Positions 41,025 to 49,571 of a stretch of 49,749 nt of DNA are shown here, in pieces (position 1 is the first letter of the stretch; each line of letters opens with the position of its first letter). The position numbers and the translations under genes were made by a program. Source of the stretch: Bacillota bacterium (GTDB lineage Bacteria; Bacillota; Sulfobacillia; Sulfobacillales; JAIMBI01); the NCBI GenBank assembly GCA_021818685.1, contig JAKATP010000008.1, positions 1 through 49,749 on the forward strand, read 5' to 3'. A model generated the notes under the pieces. That model saw nothing but the letters and a program-made list of their open reading frames with translations, was not told the DNA's origin and ran no database searches.

Positions 41025-41606
41025 TCAGGCCTGACGGCGTCGCCGATGCTGCCAGAACCAGAGCGCCCAGCCCACCACGATTACGATCCCCACCAGGATC
41101 ACCCAATGTTCGAAATGAACCGCTCGGGTCCAGTGCCGGCCGCCCTGAAAGCCCAGCACCATGAACACCACCGTCCACGGCAGGGCACCCAGGACACTGT
41201 ACAGGACAAAGCGGGCAAATGGCATCGCCGTGAGGCCGGCCGGCAGAGAAATATAGGTGCGCACTCCCGGCACGAGACGTCCGAAGAAGACGGCCCGGTC
41301 GCCGTAGCGCCGAAACCAGGACTCCGCACGGTCCAGCTCGTGGCGGCGAATGAGGGGCGAGAACAGGGCGCGACCGCCAAAATAGGCGATGGCATATGAC
41401 ACCACGGACCCGAGGAGCCCGCCCAGCATGGCGGCCACGCCGGCTTCGATCCATCCCGCGCGGCCGACGGCCACCAGATAGCCTGCATAGGGCAGGATCA
41501 CCTCGCTCGGGATGGGAATGGCGGCGCTTTCGAGAAACATCCCGATGAGAACTCCGATGACGCCAAGGCCCACAATATTGTTGGCGAGTGCGGTAAGAAG
41601 ATGCAT
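41025..41606 (-). CDS. DedA family membrane protein
   Basis: This 193-residue integral membrane protein belongs to the DedA/SNARE-associated group. Family features are FLESAAIPIPSEVILPYAGYL, GGLLGSVVSYAIAYFGGR, FRRYGDRAVFFGRLVPGVRTYISLPAG (conserved Arg/Pro/Gly re-entrant motif) and MPFARFVLYSVLGALPW. Some DedA proteins are now known to translocate undecaprenyl phosphate or phospholipids. The start ATG 41606 follows AGGCGGAG. It is the last gene of a minus-strand cluster with a carboxypeptidase and two nitrilase-like proteins, 47 bp after the nitrilase, suggesting an envelope-related role. Confidence 0.92.
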   Translation of the reverse strand: MHLLTALANNIVGLGVIGVLIGMFLESAAIPIPSEVILPYAGYLVAVGRAGWIEAGVAAMLGGLLGSVVSYAIAYFGGRALFSPLIRRHELDRAESWFRRYGDRAVFFGRLVPGVRTYISLPAGLTAMPFARFVLYSVLGALPWTVVFMVLGFQGGRHWTRAVHFEHWVILVGIVIVVGWALWFWQHRRRRQA

Positions 41607-41653
41607 GAAAACGTTCTCCGCCTTTCGTCGCGGTCAGCCCGCAGAAGTCGGGG

Positions 41654-42688
41654 TCAAGTCAATCTCGTCAGCGCGCGGTATCGTGGTAAGAGCCAGGATC
41701 GGAGAAGCTCCGGCGCGGGAACCGGGCGCGCCTCTTGTCGGAAGCGAGCCAGGGCGTCCAGATCGAGGGTGCCTGCGACGACGCCTTCGCCGTGCGCCTC
41801 CCGACTCTCCGCGACGACCCCGGAACCGTCCGGCGTCAGCTCGCGGGGAATATAAATGCCCGCCTTGCCCGTGAAGCGGACCCCGTAAAGCTCGCCGGTG
41901 CCGGCCGCCACCACCGACGCCATCCCCGTCTCCTGGGTACGCGCCCAAGCACCGCGCCGAGCCTTGGCTTCACTCCAGTCGGACTCGGGATCGGCGGACG
42001 GGACGGCCATGACCTCTACCCCCAGGGCCTCGGCCATCCGGTAGGTCTCAAAAAAGCTCGCGTCGTGGCACACGGCCACTCCTAGTGGCAGCGTGAGACC
42101 GCCGGGCCGGTCGAGTCGGCTTCCCGCCTGAACACCCCAGCTCCTTTCCATGGGCATCGGATGGAGTTTCGGTTGACGCAACGTGAGGCGGCCGTCCGGA
42201 CCAAATACCACCGCTTGGTTGAAAACACCCGTCCGCCGCCGGTAGACGGTAGAGCCGGCCACGACCACCATACCGTAGTTCCTGGCCGCCCGCCGGAAGC
42301 ACTCCTCGTACAGGGGGGCAACCAGGGGAGCCCAGGCCGCCAGATACCGCGAGGTCTGCGACGGGCTCAACGACTCGGCCGAACGGGGGCCCCCATAACG
42401 GGTCAGGAGTCCCAACAGGCATAGGCCCAGATCCTCCGGAAACACGACCAGGGCCGCTCCCACATGATGCGCGGCGTCCATCACGGCGGTGATGCGCTCC
42501 GTGAAGTCGGTCACCCCGGTTACGGGCCGCATGTCCCACTGAACAGCCGCCGCCACGAGTTGCCGCCGGCTCCACGTCATCGGGGCGACCCCGGATTCCG
42601 AACCAATACCCACCTGCCGCCGACCCCGCGCCACCAAACCCGCCAGGACCAGTCGGCCGAAGGCGATCTCCATAGTGGTGCGGTCCAT
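41654..42688 (-). CDS. Carbon-nitrogen hydrolase (nitrilase superfamily), catalytic triad intact
   Basis: This protein of about 344 residues contains a nitrilase domain. The Glu-Lys-Cys triad is visible in order: LVVFPEDLGLCLLG (Glu), RQPKLHPMPMERSW (Lys) and LGVAVCHDASFFETYRMAEALG (Cys). RGAWARTQETGMASVVAAGTGELYGVRFTGKAGIYIP matches the later strands. It should hydrolyse an amide or nitrile; the substrate is unknown. A 40-residue N-terminal helix-rich extension before MTWSRRQLVAAAVQWD is unusual. ATG 42688 shares a base with the upstream gene's stop (TGATG), so the two are translationally coupled. The track start (GTG 42703) is less likely. Confidence 0.85.
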   Translation of the reverse strand: MDRTTMEIAFGRLVLAGLVARGRRQVGIGSESGVAPMTWSRRQLVAAAVQWDMRPVTGVTDFTERITAVMDAAHHVGAALVVFPEDLGLCLLGLLTRYGGPRSAESLSPSQTSRYLAAWAPLVAPLYEECFRRAARNYGMVVVAGSTVYRRRTGVFNQAVVFGPDGRLTLRQPKLHPMPMERSWGVQAGSRLDRPGGLTLPLGVAVCHDASFFETYRMAEALGVEVMAVPSADPESDWSEAKARRGAWARTQETGMASVVAAGTGELYGVRFTGKAGIYIPRELTPDGSGVVAESREAHGEGVVAGTLDLDALARFRQEARPVPAPELLRSWLLPRYRALTRLT

Positions 42689-43323
42689 CAGACGTCCCAC
42701 CACGGTTGGATGAGGTAGGCGTCAGGATTCAGGTCCCGGAGAACCGGGCCGGCTTCCAGACCCTGAGCTCGGCGCTCCCACGGGAGCACCGCTACAGCCC
42801 ACCCCCCATGTACTTCCAGCGGATGAACACCGCTGCCGTCCGCGGACATCTCACAGGGAAGGTACAGCGCGGGTTCACCGCTCACTTCGAGGGCGAGGAA
42901 CTGATTTTGCTGGGTGTAAGCCCACAGAGGTCCGTAGGGCTTTGGTTCCGCTCCGAACCCTAGCACCAGATCCACCCCCATGAGGGCCATGGCTCGCGCC
43001 TTCTCCGGCACATAGCGATCGGCACCGCTCAGCAGGCCCACGAGCCGCCCCCCCAGGCGATGGACGACCAGTGTTCCCCCGTGGGCGGAAGAGGGTGTCG
43101 GGGCCACACGCCCCCACCGGTCCAGCACCACTGAGCGCGCCTCCGGCTCCGTCGTACCTACGATGACGGGGCGGTTCATGCGCGCCGTGAAGATCGCCAG
43201 TTCCGGCAGCGGCGGCAATTCCGGAAGGCTCAGGGCAACCAGAGCGGAGGCGGGAGGCGCGTGCAGGCGCGATCCCTCCGCCGCCGCGACGGCTACCATG
43301 CCCAACGGCGTCTCAAGCGGCAT
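42688..43323 (-). CDS. Nitrilase-like pseudoenzyme (catalytic residues lost)
   Basis: This 211-residue protein aligns by eye with its downstream neighbour. LVGLLSGADRYVPEKARAMALMGVDLVLGFG corresponds to the nucleophile region. QQNQFLALEVSGEPALYLPCEMSADGSGVHPLE corresponds to ASVVAAGTGELYG...IYIPRELTPDGSGVV. The Cys position reads Ser/Gly (SGADRY), the FPED Glu region is absent, and the protein is about 100 residues shorter. The conserved fold core and tight coupling (TGATG) to an intact nitrilase suggest a non-catalytic subunit in a mixed oligomer. ATG 43323 follows AAGGAG. Without the neighbour for comparison I would have called it unknown. Confidence 0.6.
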   Translation of the reverse strand: MPLETPLGMVAVAAAEGSRLHAPPASALVALSLPELPPLPELAIFTARMNRPVIVGTTEPEARSVVLDRWGRVAPTPSSAHGGTLVVHRLGGRLVGLLSGADRYVPEKARAMALMGVDLVLGFGAEPKPYGPLWAYTQQNQFLALEVSGEPALYLPCEMSADGSGVHPLEVHGGWAVAVLPWERRAQGLEAGPVLRDLNPDAYLIQPWWDV

Positions 43324-44512
43324 GCCGCTTCTCCTTCATCCACCATAGATACCCGAGGACGGTCAGACCCGCAAGGAGGGGCCATTGGGGAGTCCAGCGC
43401 ACCGGCGGGACGGCCGGGGGATCAACCCAGGCCCGCGCGGCCAAAAGCGTGCGCTCGACCAAAGGGCGTTCCTGCCCATCGCTGACGGTCAGCAGCCCGA
43501 CCACCATCCCCCGACGTCCGGAGGGGGGAGCCGTGACGAGAACTTGCTGGCGTACCGACCCGTAAGCCCGGCGACTCCCGTCGGCGGCCAAGAGCGTCAC
43601 GCTGTCCGCGACCGTCAGGGGAATCCGGGCGCCATGGCGGCGGACAACAGTAAAGATCCGGCCGCGGGCAATCACGGTCACCGGGTGAAAGTGTGAAAAG
43701 CCCCAGTCCAAAAGGGCGGCACCATCTCCCCACAAGGCGTAGGGACTGTCGTGCAGCAGCACCGCAATCAGGAAGGTCCCATGTCGGGAGGCAGACGCGA
43801 CCAGCGTTTCGCCAGCCTCGATGGTGTAACCCAGCTTGATGCCGTTCGCCCCCGGAAAACTGTAGAGGAGTTGGTTCTGACTGTAGAAGATGCGGGGCGC
43901 CGGATCCGGAGGGAGGGAGGCTTGGCGGGTATCAACGAGGTGCCGGAAGATAGGGTTTTGCATCGCGTGCTGAGCAATGACGGCCATCCCGAGCGCCGTC
44001 ACCACGTGGCGGGGGTCGGGTAGTCCGGTCGGGTTATCGAAGTGAATGCCGGGGGCACCCCACGCCGCCGCCGTCCGGTTCATCAGCTGGACGAACGCCC
44101 GCTCACTCCCCGATACCGCCTGAGCCAGGGCCCACGCGGAATCATTCCCAGACGTCAGCATCATGGCCTGTGCGACGGCTGCGACGGGTAGCCGCTGACC
44201 CGCCAGGAGGTAGTTGCTGGAGCCCGGCTGCAGCGCCGCCTCTTCGGACACGGTTAGCGTACGGCTCCAGGCGGGTGACACAATGGCCAGATAGGCCGTC
44301 ATGATCTTGGTAATCGACGCTGGATAGAGCGGTTTTTCGGCGTTTTTCTCATACAGGATCTGGCCCGTGGTGCCGTCAATCAGCACGGCCGCCTCCGCGG
44401 ACAGGGCGGGCGGGGTGAGCGGCCCGGCCGCCTGCGCAGGTACTCCCGTCCATCCCATGAGCGTGACAAAAAAGAGGAGCACGGGCAGACCCACTCCGAG
44501 GGCACGGTGCAT
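43313..44512 (-). CDS. D-Ala-D-Ala carboxypeptidase-like protein (S11) with KLG third motif
   Basis: This 399-residue protein has a signal peptide (LPVLLFFVTLMGWTGVPAQAA) and a C-terminal membrane segment (WPLLAGLTVLGYLWWMKEKRH), so it is anchored outside. SxxK is PASITKIMTA and SxN is LTSGNDSAW. The KTG motif reads NGIKLGYTIEAGE, so the central Thr is Leu. Family members normally carry KTG (or KSG), so activity or beta-lactam binding may be altered. The overall order is that of DacF/PBP5. It starts at ATG 44512 behind GGGAGGAG and overlaps the next gene by 11 bp. Confidence 0.88.
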   Translation of the reverse strand: MHRALGVGLPVLLFFVTLMGWTGVPAQAAGPLTPPALSAEAAVLIDGTTGQILYEKNAEKPLYPASITKIMTAYLAIVSPAWSRTLTVSEEAALQPGSSNYLLAGQRLPVAAVAQAMMLTSGNDSAWALAQAVSGSERAFVQLMNRTAAAWGAPGIHFDNPTGLPDPRHVVTALGMAVIAQHAMQNPIFRHLVDTRQASLPPDPAPRIFYSQNQLLYSFPGANGIKLGYTIEAGETLVASASRHGTFLIAVLLHDSPYALWGDGAALLDWGFSHFHPVTVIARGRIFTVVRRHGARIPLTVADSVTLLAADGSRRAYGSVRQQVLVTAPPSGRRGMVVGLLTVSDGQERPLVERTLLAARAWVDPPAVPPVRWTPQWPLLAGLTVLGYLWWMKEKRHAA

Positions 44513-44586
44513 AAAACTCCTCCCGGCCGGTCTTTCTCCTGTCCCGTATTCGACATGAGGTCAGGCAGACCCCTCCGTCGCTCCGG

Positions 44587-44592
44587 TATAAT
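44587..44592 (+). promoter_or_regulatory. -10 element of the GppA-like gene
   Basis: TATAAT lies only eleven bases before ATG 44604, so the transcript would start within a few bases of the start codon. No good -35 is evident. The GAGGA near 44595 would be lost or only just included, suggesting a nearly leaderless mRNA. Confidence 0.4.
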
Positions 44593-44603
44593 CGAGGACA
44601 ATC

Positions 44604-45383
44604 ATGAATCCATGCGACAGTCACAGCGCGAAGCCTCTGGCCGTGATCAAAGTGGGGTCAACCAGCATCAGCGTGCTGGTGGCGGCCACGCTCACCCATC
44701 CGTTGTATGACGACGTGCAGATTCGTCATCTCATCCGACACCAGGACGGACCGGCTGTCCTGCGTGAAAGCCTCCGCCACCTCAAGCGGGACGTGCAAGC
44801 TCTCGCTCCGCGCGGGGGATTGGTCGCCTTTGGCGAGGCGGGTCGACACAACCCGGCATTGCCCGCCGAAGCGGTGCGAGCCGGATACGCGGTGTGGGTC
44901 TTATCCGGCGAGGAGGAGGGAGCGTGTTCCTGGTGGAGCGAGCAACCGTGGCGGACGGTACCCATCACCGTGCTGGACGTAGGCGGTGGCAGCACGGAGT
45001 TTGCAGGTCCCTGGGGCTCCGTGAGTACCCCGTTTGGTGCCGAACAACCTCCCCCTCCGGACACACCCGTACCCGCAGCGGTCAGACGGGAGGGCCCTCT
45101 CGTGGCCATGGGGGGCACGGCTCGCGCACTGGGTACCGTCTTCGGCAGCCCGATTGCGCGCCAGACGCTGGCCGCCCACGCCGACCGGCCGTTTTCCACC
45201 TGGCCGCGCGTCCATCTGGTCGAAGCCGACCGGCGGCCGCTTCTGTCCGGCGGTCTCGCCACCATGCTGTGGGCCATGGACGGGCTCCGGGCGGATGAGG
45301 TGGCGGTCACCCCGCGCGATCTCCGGTGGGGGTTGTGGCTGGCCGCCTGTCTCGGGCGGGCCGGGAGGTGGCCGGGTGGCTGA
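44604..45383 (+). CDS. Divergent short Ppx/GppA-like phosphatase family protein
   Basis: This 259-residue protein has the ASKHA-fold motifs of exopolyphosphatase/pppGpp phosphatase. The phosphate-1 region is AVIKVGSTSISVLVA, then VWVLSGEEEGACS (catalytic Glu), VLDVGGGSTEF (phosphate-2), LVAMGGTARAL and a final DLRWGLWLAACLG. The Asp normally in the first motif (DIGSNS) is Lys, and the protein lacks 40-50 residues found in typical members. Activity is uncertain. It is adjacent to mutS, overlapping by eight bases, where miaB normally lies in Bacillus. Confidence 0.75.
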   Translation: MNPCDSHSAKPLAVIKVGSTSISVLVAATLTHPLYDDVQIRHLIRHQDGPAVLRESLRHLKRDVQALAPRGGLVAFGEAGRHNPALPAEAVRAGYAVWVLSGEEEGACSWWSEQPWRTVPITVLDVGGGSTEFAGPWGSVSTPFGAEQPPPPDTPVPAAVRREGPLVAMGGTARALGTVFGSPIARQTLAAHADRPFSTWPRVHLVEADRRPLLSGGLATMLWAMDGLRADEVAVTPRDLRWGLWLAACLGRAGRWPGG

Positions 45384-47856
45384 GACGGCGACGCCTCTCA
45401 TGCAGCAGTGGGAGAGTCTGAAGGACGAGGCCGGTGACGCTTGGCTGTTTTTTCGCCTAGGCGATTTCTATGAACTTTTTGGCCGCGATGCCGAAGAGGC
45501 TGCCCCGGTTCTCGATGTTCAGCTGACGACTCGCGATGGGACCACACCCATGTGCGGCGTGCCCTATCACGCACTGGACACGTATGTGGGGCGGGCCCTG
45601 CAAGCCGGGTTCTCCGTGGCCGTGGCCGAACAGCTCGAGGACCCGCGGTCGGCACGCGGCCTCGTGCAGCGGGGCATTATTCGGCATGTCACTCCGGGCA
45701 CCTTCGTGCCGGACGACGGGGAGGTCGGACCGTTGGTGGCCGTCGTCGAGCGGCAGGACGCCTTTGGTCTGGCCGTCGTGCAGGCGGCAAGCGGGCATGT
45801 GGACGTCTTGGAATACCGCGGCCGTGATGCCGGGGACCGCCTGCGTCGGGAATGGGATCGCCTGCGTCCGGCGGAAGTAGTGGGGGAGCGTCGGCCGGAG
45901 GGGGTCGAGGCCCCCACGGTTGTCCGACCGGATTTGTTTTCCGGGCGCGATCCGGGGCGGATTCTCGCCCGCCGGCTCACCGCGGGGTTGCGAACGCTCG
46001 CGCTCGAAGAGGAACCCCTGGCACAGCGAGCACTCCTCGGGGCACTGCGCTATCTCGAGGGGACGCAGCGGAACGTACGTCCGGAGCTTCTGGACTATCG
46101 CCGCCTCACGCCCGCGGGGGTGTTCTTTACCACCGAACGGACCCGGCGCCAACTGGGGGTGACGGCACCGGATGGGCCCGATCTTTTTAAGCTCCTGGCT
46201 GAGACGAAGACACCCGGGGGACTCCGCCGGCTTAGGGACTGGACTCTGCGCCCCGAACGGGATCCCTCCCTGATTGCCACGCGCAGTGATCTGGTGGCGG
46301 CGTGGAAGGAGGCCCTGCCGCGGCGGTCCCGTCTGCGTCAGATCCTGCAGGGCGTGGGTGATCCGGAGCGGCGACTGGCTCGCGTGCTGCTGGGGGTGGG
46401 GGAGCCTCGCGACCTGACGCGCCTCACCCTGGCGGGACAGGCCGCGCGCGCCTTGGCGGAGCTCGTGGCTGCCTCCGCCCATCTTCTCCCGTTTCCAATT
46501 CCCAATCTGGATGGCGCGTTCAGTCTGCTCGCCAAGCTTCATCCGGATGCGGGAACCTCGTGGGACGAGGGCCCGCTCATCGCCGCCGGGGTGTCAGACG
46601 TCCTCGACGAACGGCGGGCGCTCGTCGAGGACCGTCGCGGGGCGCTGCACGCCCTGGAGGCAGAACTTCGCGACGAAACCGGTATCAAGACGCTGAAAGT
46701 GGGGCAGCACCGCACCTTTGGCCTGTTTGTGGAGGTTCCCCGCGCTCAGCTCGATCGGGTGCCAAAAGAGTGGCGGCAGAAACAGACGCTCGTATCCGCC
46801 GCTCGTTTCACCCTTCCCCGCCTGGAGGCTTTAGCGGTCTCCCTGGAGCAGGCGGCGGCCGAGGTGCTGATGCTGGAACAAAACTTGGCGGCCACCGTGC
46901 GAGCCGGACTGCCCGACCACATTCCAGCCCTGTTCCAGCTGGCCGAGCTTCTCGCCGTGCTGGACGCCGTGCAGGCGCTGGCCGAGGTCGCAGACAAGAA
47001 CGGGTGGACGCGGCCGCGGTTTGGCGAATCGGGGTTTCAGGTCCGGGGGCTCCGCCATCCGGTGGTGGAACACGCTGTTCCGAGCTACGTGCGCAGCGAT
47101 CTCCAACTGGCCGACCCCGTGCGATCCGCCCTCATTACCGGGCCCAACATGGGCGGCAAGTCCACGTTTATGCGGGCCGTGGCGTTAAACGCCTGGATGG
47201 CCCAGATGGGGGGATTTGTGGCCGCCGAAGACTGGGAGCAGCCCCTCTTAGACGGTATTTTTGCCCGGGTGGGGGCCGATGACGATCTGGCGCACGGCCA
47301 GAGCACGTTTATGGTCGAAATGGAAGAAATGGCGCATATCCTCCGCCATGCCGGCCCCGAAAGCCTGATTCTCTTGGACGAGCTCGGCCGGGGCACCTCC
47401 ACCTTTGACGGGTTGGCGCTGGCCTGGGCGATCCTCGAACATCTGATGGCGGACGCACCCGGCCCCTACACCCTGTTTGCGACCCACTATCACGAATTGG
47501 CCGACCTCACGGGTGAGCATCTCCGCGCGCTCCGGACGGAGGGAGTGGTGGCCGAAGGACGGCTCGTGCTCCTCCATCGGGTGGAGGAGGGTATCACCTC
47601 CGAGTCCTTTGGCATTGAAGTGGCTGCCCAGGCCGGGATCCCCCGTTCAATCGTTCTGCGGGCAGGCCGTCTACTGCGCCAGTGGGAGCGAGTGGGACGG
47701 CCTGGACGCCTAAAGGGCCAACACCAGGTCCGCTTGTTTGAGATCGACCCCGTACATGACGAGATCATCCGGGAAATCCGCCGCCTCGACCCGGGGCGTC
47801 TCACTCCGCTCGAAGCCCTGACACTGCTCACGGAATGGCATGGGAAGCTGTCGTGA
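45376..47856 (+). CDS. mutS: DNA mismatch repair protein MutS
   Basis: MutS (about 826 residues) recognises mismatches and recruits MutL. The N-terminal mismatch-binding motif is LFFRLGDFYELFGRDAEEAAP, with TPMCGVPYHALDTYVGRAL following. The lever/clamp region is normal. The ATPase has Walker A ALITGPNMGGKSTFMRAVALN (~residue 588), LILLDELGRGTSTFDGLALAWAI and LFATHYHELADL. The start is GTG 45376 behind GGGAGG, overlapping the GppA-like stop; the track's earlier start is a shadow. The C-terminal end is a short helical dimerisation tail (DPGRLTPLEALTLLTEW). Confidence 0.96.
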   Translation: MAETATPLMQQWESLKDEAGDAWLFFRLGDFYELFGRDAEEAAPVLDVQLTTRDGTTPMCGVPYHALDTYVGRALQAGFSVAVAEQLEDPRSARGLVQRGIIRHVTPGTFVPDDGEVGPLVAVVERQDAFGLAVVQAASGHVDVLEYRGRDAGDRLRREWDRLRPAEVVGERRPEGVEAPTVVRPDLFSGRDPGRILARRLTAGLRTLALEEEPLAQRALLGALRYLEGTQRNVRPELLDYRRLTPAGVFFTTERTRRQLGVTAPDGPDLFKLLAETKTPGGLRRLRDWTLRPERDPSLIATRSDLVAAWKEALPRRSRLRQILQGVGDPERRLARVLLGVGEPRDLTRLTLAGQAARALAELVAASAHLLPFPIPNLDGAFSLLAKLHPDAGTSWDEGPLIAAGVSDVLDERRALVEDRRGALHALEAELRDETGIKTLKVGQHRTFGLFVEVPRAQLDRVPKEWRQKQTLVSAARFTLPRLEALAVSLEQAAAEVLMLEQNLAATVRAGLPDHIPALFQLAELLAVLDAVQALAEVADKNGWTRPRFGESGFQVRGLRHPVVEHAVPSYVRSDLQLADPVRSALITGPNMGGKSTFMRAVALNAWMAQMGGFVAAEDWEQPLLDGIFARVGADDDLAHGQSTFMVEMEEMAHILRHAGPESLILLDELGRGTSTFDGLALAWAILEHLMADAPGPYTLFATHYHELADLTGEHLRALRTEGVVAEGRLVLLHRVEEGITSESFGIEVAAQAGIPRSIVLRAGRLLRQWERVGRPGRLKGQHQVRLFEIDPVHDEIIREIRRLDPGRLTPLEALTLLTEWHGKLS

Positions 47857-49571
47857 GCAAAATTCGCGAGCTTCCACCCCTGGTGGCGGATCAAATTGCC
47901 GCCGGGGAGGTCGTCGAACGCCCGGCTTCGGTGGCGAAGGAACTGGTGGAAAATGCCCTGGACGCCGGCGCGCGCCGGATTTGGGTTACGCTCGAAACGC
48001 TGGCCGAAGGTAGTGCACCTCCCAGCATTACCGTGGACGACGATGGCGCTGGCATGGATAGGACAGATCTGGAGCTGTCGATACGACGGCATAGCACCTC
48101 TAAAATTGCGGCCTTTGAGGACCTTGCCAGGCTGTCCACCCTCGGCTTCCGGGGAGAGGCCCTCGCCTCGATTGCCGCCGTCTCCCGTCTGACGCTCGAG
48201 AGCCGGGATCACGGGAGTGCCCTCGGTTACCGGCTGGTCGTGGAGGGTGGTGGGATCCGTGAACGGGGTCCCGTCAGCCGCGCTGTCGGCACCCGTGTGA
48301 GTTCGGAGGATCTGTTTCAGGCCGTGCCGCCGCGCCTGAAGGCCTTGCGGAGCGTGGCTGCAGAGGTATCGCTCATCCGGGAGGTGGTGGGAGCTCTCGC
48401 CGTCATCCGCCCGGAGGTGGCGGTTGTCCTGGTGCAGAACGGAGACACCCTGTTCGCCACCCCCGGCGATGGACACCTGCGGGCGGCGGTGGCGGCCGTG
48501 TTTGGCGCGGACCGCGCGGACAAGGCCCTGTCGGTGAGCGGATCTGCTCTCGGGGGCGCCATTGAGGTCACGGGCCTCATCCTGCCTCCCGATCAGGCGC
48601 GGGGTAATCGCAGCGCTCAGGTGCTGGGCGTGAACGGGCGTCTGGTCCGAAACTTCGGCCTCCGGCTGGCCGTCGAGCAGGCCTACGGCCCGCTCTTGGC
48701 TGAGCGGCGCTACCCGCAGTTTTTCCTGGGCGTGAAGCTCGATCCCGCCGACGTGGATCCGAATGCCCATCCCACCAAGGCTGAGGTGCGCTTCACCCAC
48801 GAGCGGGCGGTGCAAGGGGTGGTGCGCCAGGCCGTGGCGGAGGCGCTTCGGACCGCACCGGCATTTTCGCTTCCGATCGAGAGCGAGGGCCAGCACGGGG
48901 GGAGGGCGGCCGAGCCCTACGGTCTGGTGCAAGCGGACTGGCTTACGATCGACACTAAGGCGCCCGCAGAACGGCCGGTTCTCCATGAGGAACTGGCGTC
49001 GCTGGTGCCGATCGCCCAGTGGGCCCTGCGCTACATCATCGCCCAGGGTCCAGACGTACTCTATGTTATCGATCAGCATGCCGCCCAGGAACGCGTGTTC
49101 TATGACCAGCTGCGCACGAGTACGACCGACTCCCGCTACAGCCAACCGCTCTTAGAGCCCCTGCGCGTGAGGCTCACGCCGCGCGAAGAGGCCCTGTTCC
49201 ATCGTGCGGAGGCGGCATTGACGTCGGCGGGCTTCCGCATCCGGGCTGACGGCGCGGGCACGATGGTGATCGAGGAAGTGCCGGCCCTGCTCGTCGACAC
49301 TGCCGACCTGCGTCTCGCCGACCAGGTGCTGGCGTCGCTGGAAGCGGGGGAGGCGGGGGAACATCCCGTGTCCTGGGCTCTGGACCATAGGCTTGCCACC
49401 GCGGCCTGCAAGGCGGCGGTTAAGGCCAACCGTCCGCTCTCTCATCTCGAGATGGCGGACCTCCTGCGGGCCATGGCCGCGACCGAGAATCCGCGCGCAT
49501 GCCCACACGGGCGTCCGGTCATCCTGGCCCTCACACTGGATGGGGTGGACCACCACTTTGGACGTCGCTAA
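47853..49571 (+). CDS. mutL: DNA mismatch repair protein MutL (endonuclease type)
   Basis: This GHKL ATPase of about 572 residues works with Mut[68 protein letters not shown] and [20 protein letters not shown] give the N-domain. The C-domain carries the nicking-endonuclease motif [15 protein letters not shown] (~residue 406; DQHAx2Ex4E with Asp for the last Glu). ACKAAVKAN and CPHGRPVIL (zinc-binding) are also present. So strand nicking by MutL, not MutH, is expected. GTG 47853 overlaps the mutS stop (GTGA). Confidence 0.95.
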   Translation: MSKIRELPPLVADQIAAGEVVERPASVAKELVENALDAGARRIWVTLETLAEGSAPPSITVDDDGAGMDRTDLELSIRRHSTSKIAAFEDLARLSTLGFRGEALASIAAVSRLTLESRDHGSALGYRLVVEGGGIRERGPVSRAVGTRVSSEDLFQAVPPRLKALRSVAAEVSLIREVVGALAVIRPEVAVVLVQNGDTLFATPGDGHLRAAVAAVFGADRADKALSVSGSALGGAIEVTGLILPPDQARGNRSAQVLGVNGRLVRNFGLRLAVEQAYGPLLAERRYPQFFLGVKLDPADVDPNAHPTKAEVRFTHERAVQGVVRQAVAEALRTAPAFSLPIESEGQHGGRAAEPYGLVQADWLTIDTKAPAERPVLHEELASLVPIAQWALRYIIAQGPDVLYVIDQHAAQERVFYDQLRTSTTDSRYSQPLLEPLRVRLTPREEALFHRAEAALTSAGFRIRADGAGTMVIEEVPALLVDTADLRLADQVLASLEAGEAGEHPVSWALDHRLATAACKAAVKANRPLSHLEMADLLRAMAATENPRACPHGRPVILALTLDGVDHHFGRR

